Positions 7,090 through 7,361 of a stretch of DNA of 7,361 nucleotides are shown here, in pieces. The stretch is from positions 1 to 7,361 of the forward strand of contig JALQTG010000213.1 of the NCBI GenBank assembly GCA_023264075.1, written 5' to 3'. Position numbers and translations under genes: made by a program. The notes beneath the pieces are model-generated. The model made no database searches. It saw nothing but the letters and a program-made list of their open reading frames with translations, and was not told the origin of the DNA. This stretch comes from Crocinitomicaceae bacterium. Its GTDB lineage: Bacteria > Bacteroidota > Bacteroidia > Flavobacteriales_D > Crocinitomicaceae. Position 1 is the stretch's first letter; each line of letters begins with the position of its first letter.

Positions 7090-7361
7090 TATCTCAACTT
7101 CAATGTTACTATGGTAATTACTGCGAGTAATATTCCGATAATCCAGAAGCGCGCTACAATTTTCGCCTCGTGAATCCCTTTTTTCTGGTAATGATGATGC
7201 AAAGGTGCCATCAAGAAAATCCGCCGCCCTTCTCCAAATCGTTTCTTAGTAAATTTGAAGTAAGACACTTGCATAATCACCGATAGATTTTCAATAAGAA
7301 ATACTCCACATAACACTGGAATCAGTAACTCTTTACGAATAGCAATAGCGAATACAGCAAT
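7089..7361 (-). CDS. mraY: Phospho-N-acetylmuramoyl-pentapeptide-transferase MraY, C-terminal 90 residues (5' end outside window)
   Basis: MraY is a polytopic membrane enzyme that transfers phospho-MurNAc-pentapeptide from UDP to undecaprenyl phosphate, forming lipid I. Only the last 90 residues are in the window. The frame is open from base 7361 to the TAG at 7091-7089. The fragment shows a hydrophobic segment with ENLSVIMQVSYFK (fragment residues 24-36) and the cytoplasmic loop FGEGRRIFLMAPLHHHYQKKG (42-62), which carries the conserved MAPxHHH triad of MraY. A final membrane helix follows (about 72-86), and the protein ends TLKLR. The TKKRFGEGRR segment before MAP is longer than in E. coli and fits Bacteroidota MraY. 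The GTG at 7316 and the ATG codons further in are internal codons, not starts. The gene abuts murD with a one-base overlap of stop and start. Confidence 0.96.
   Translation of the reverse strand: MAVFAIAIRKELLIPVLCGVFLIENLSVIMQVSYFKFTKKRFGEGRRIFLMAPLHHHYQKKGIHEAKIVARFWIIGILLAVITIVTLKLR

Larger units (their letters stand above)
1..7361 (-). other. dcw cluster segment, probable single polycistron
   Basis: Eight genes run on one strand. In transcription order the junctions are mraY/murD 1-bp overlap, murD/unknown gene 18-bp gap, unknown gene/ftsW 9 bp, ftsW/murG 1 bp, murG/murC 2 bp, murC/ftsQ 4-bp overlap and ftsQ/ftsA 5 bp. None of the gaps can hold a promoter or a hairpin terminator. The promoter of the operon must lie upstream of mraY, beyond base 7361, unless there are promoters inside coding sequence that I cannot see. 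Confidence 0.88.

Noticed and set aside
7314..7316. GTG at 7316 as the start of a separate 75-residue small membrane protein
   Set aside because: The frame continues open upstream to the window edge and the sequence is the C-terminus of MraY, including the MAPLHHH motif, so this is an internal codon.
1..7361. Promoters, terminators, RNA genes, CRISPR arrays, mobile elements or long repeats
   Set aside because: Both strands were read. The longest intergenic gap is 18 bp, none of the gaps holds a hairpin or promoter-like pair of boxes, and I saw no repeat array, transposase or tRNA-like sequence.

Overview
The window is a segment of a dcw (division and cell wall) cluster, with every supported gene on the minus strand. 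Read in the direction of transcription (from 7361 down to 1) the order is mraY (3' end only), murD, an unrecognised 149-residue gene, ftsW, murG, murC, ftsQ and ftsA (5' part only). The organism is most likely a member of Bacteroidota, probably Flavobacteriales. The evidence is the AT-rich sequence, the order murD-ftsW-murG-murC-ftsQ-ftsA with no murB or ddl between murC and ftsQ, the Bacteroidota-style C-terminus of MraY (FGEGRRIF, MAPLHHHYQKKG, TLKLR) and the flavobacterial-looking C-terminus of FtsQ (LPRVGNHEIIFG, then GW..Y..INLKFEKQIV). A closer placement, such as Crocinitomicaceae/Fluviicola-like, is only a guess.

Layout: 7361-7089 is the end of mraY (lipid I synthesis). 7089-5749 is murD (D-Glu addition). 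5730-5281 is a soluble, acidic protein of unknown function. 5271-4108 is ftsW (septal glycan polymerase). 4106-3006 is murG (lipid II synthesis). 3003-1633 is murC (L-Ala addition). 1636-842 is ftsQ (divisome membrane protein). 836-1 is the first 278 residues of ftsA (actin-like divisome ATPase). Junctions run from a 4-bp overlap to an 18-bp gap, so there is no room for internal promoters or terminators, and the genes are almost certainly one transcript with coupled translation. No stretch of 300 bases lacks a gene.

The genes form one pathway. MurC and MurD build the cytoplasmic UDP-MurNAc-peptide, MraY moves it to undecaprenyl phosphate, MurG adds GlcNAc to give lipid II, and FtsW polymerises lipid II at the septum. 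FtsA and FtsQ are part of the divisome that positions and controls this synthesis.

The core genes are intact and keep their catalytic motifs. No mobile element, CRISPR array, RNA gene or defence system was seen. The one item not explained by established knowledge is the 149-residue gene between murD and ftsW. Other minor points are two GTG starts (murD and ftsW) and two Shine-Dalgarno-like sites, in a phylum where such sites are uncommon.
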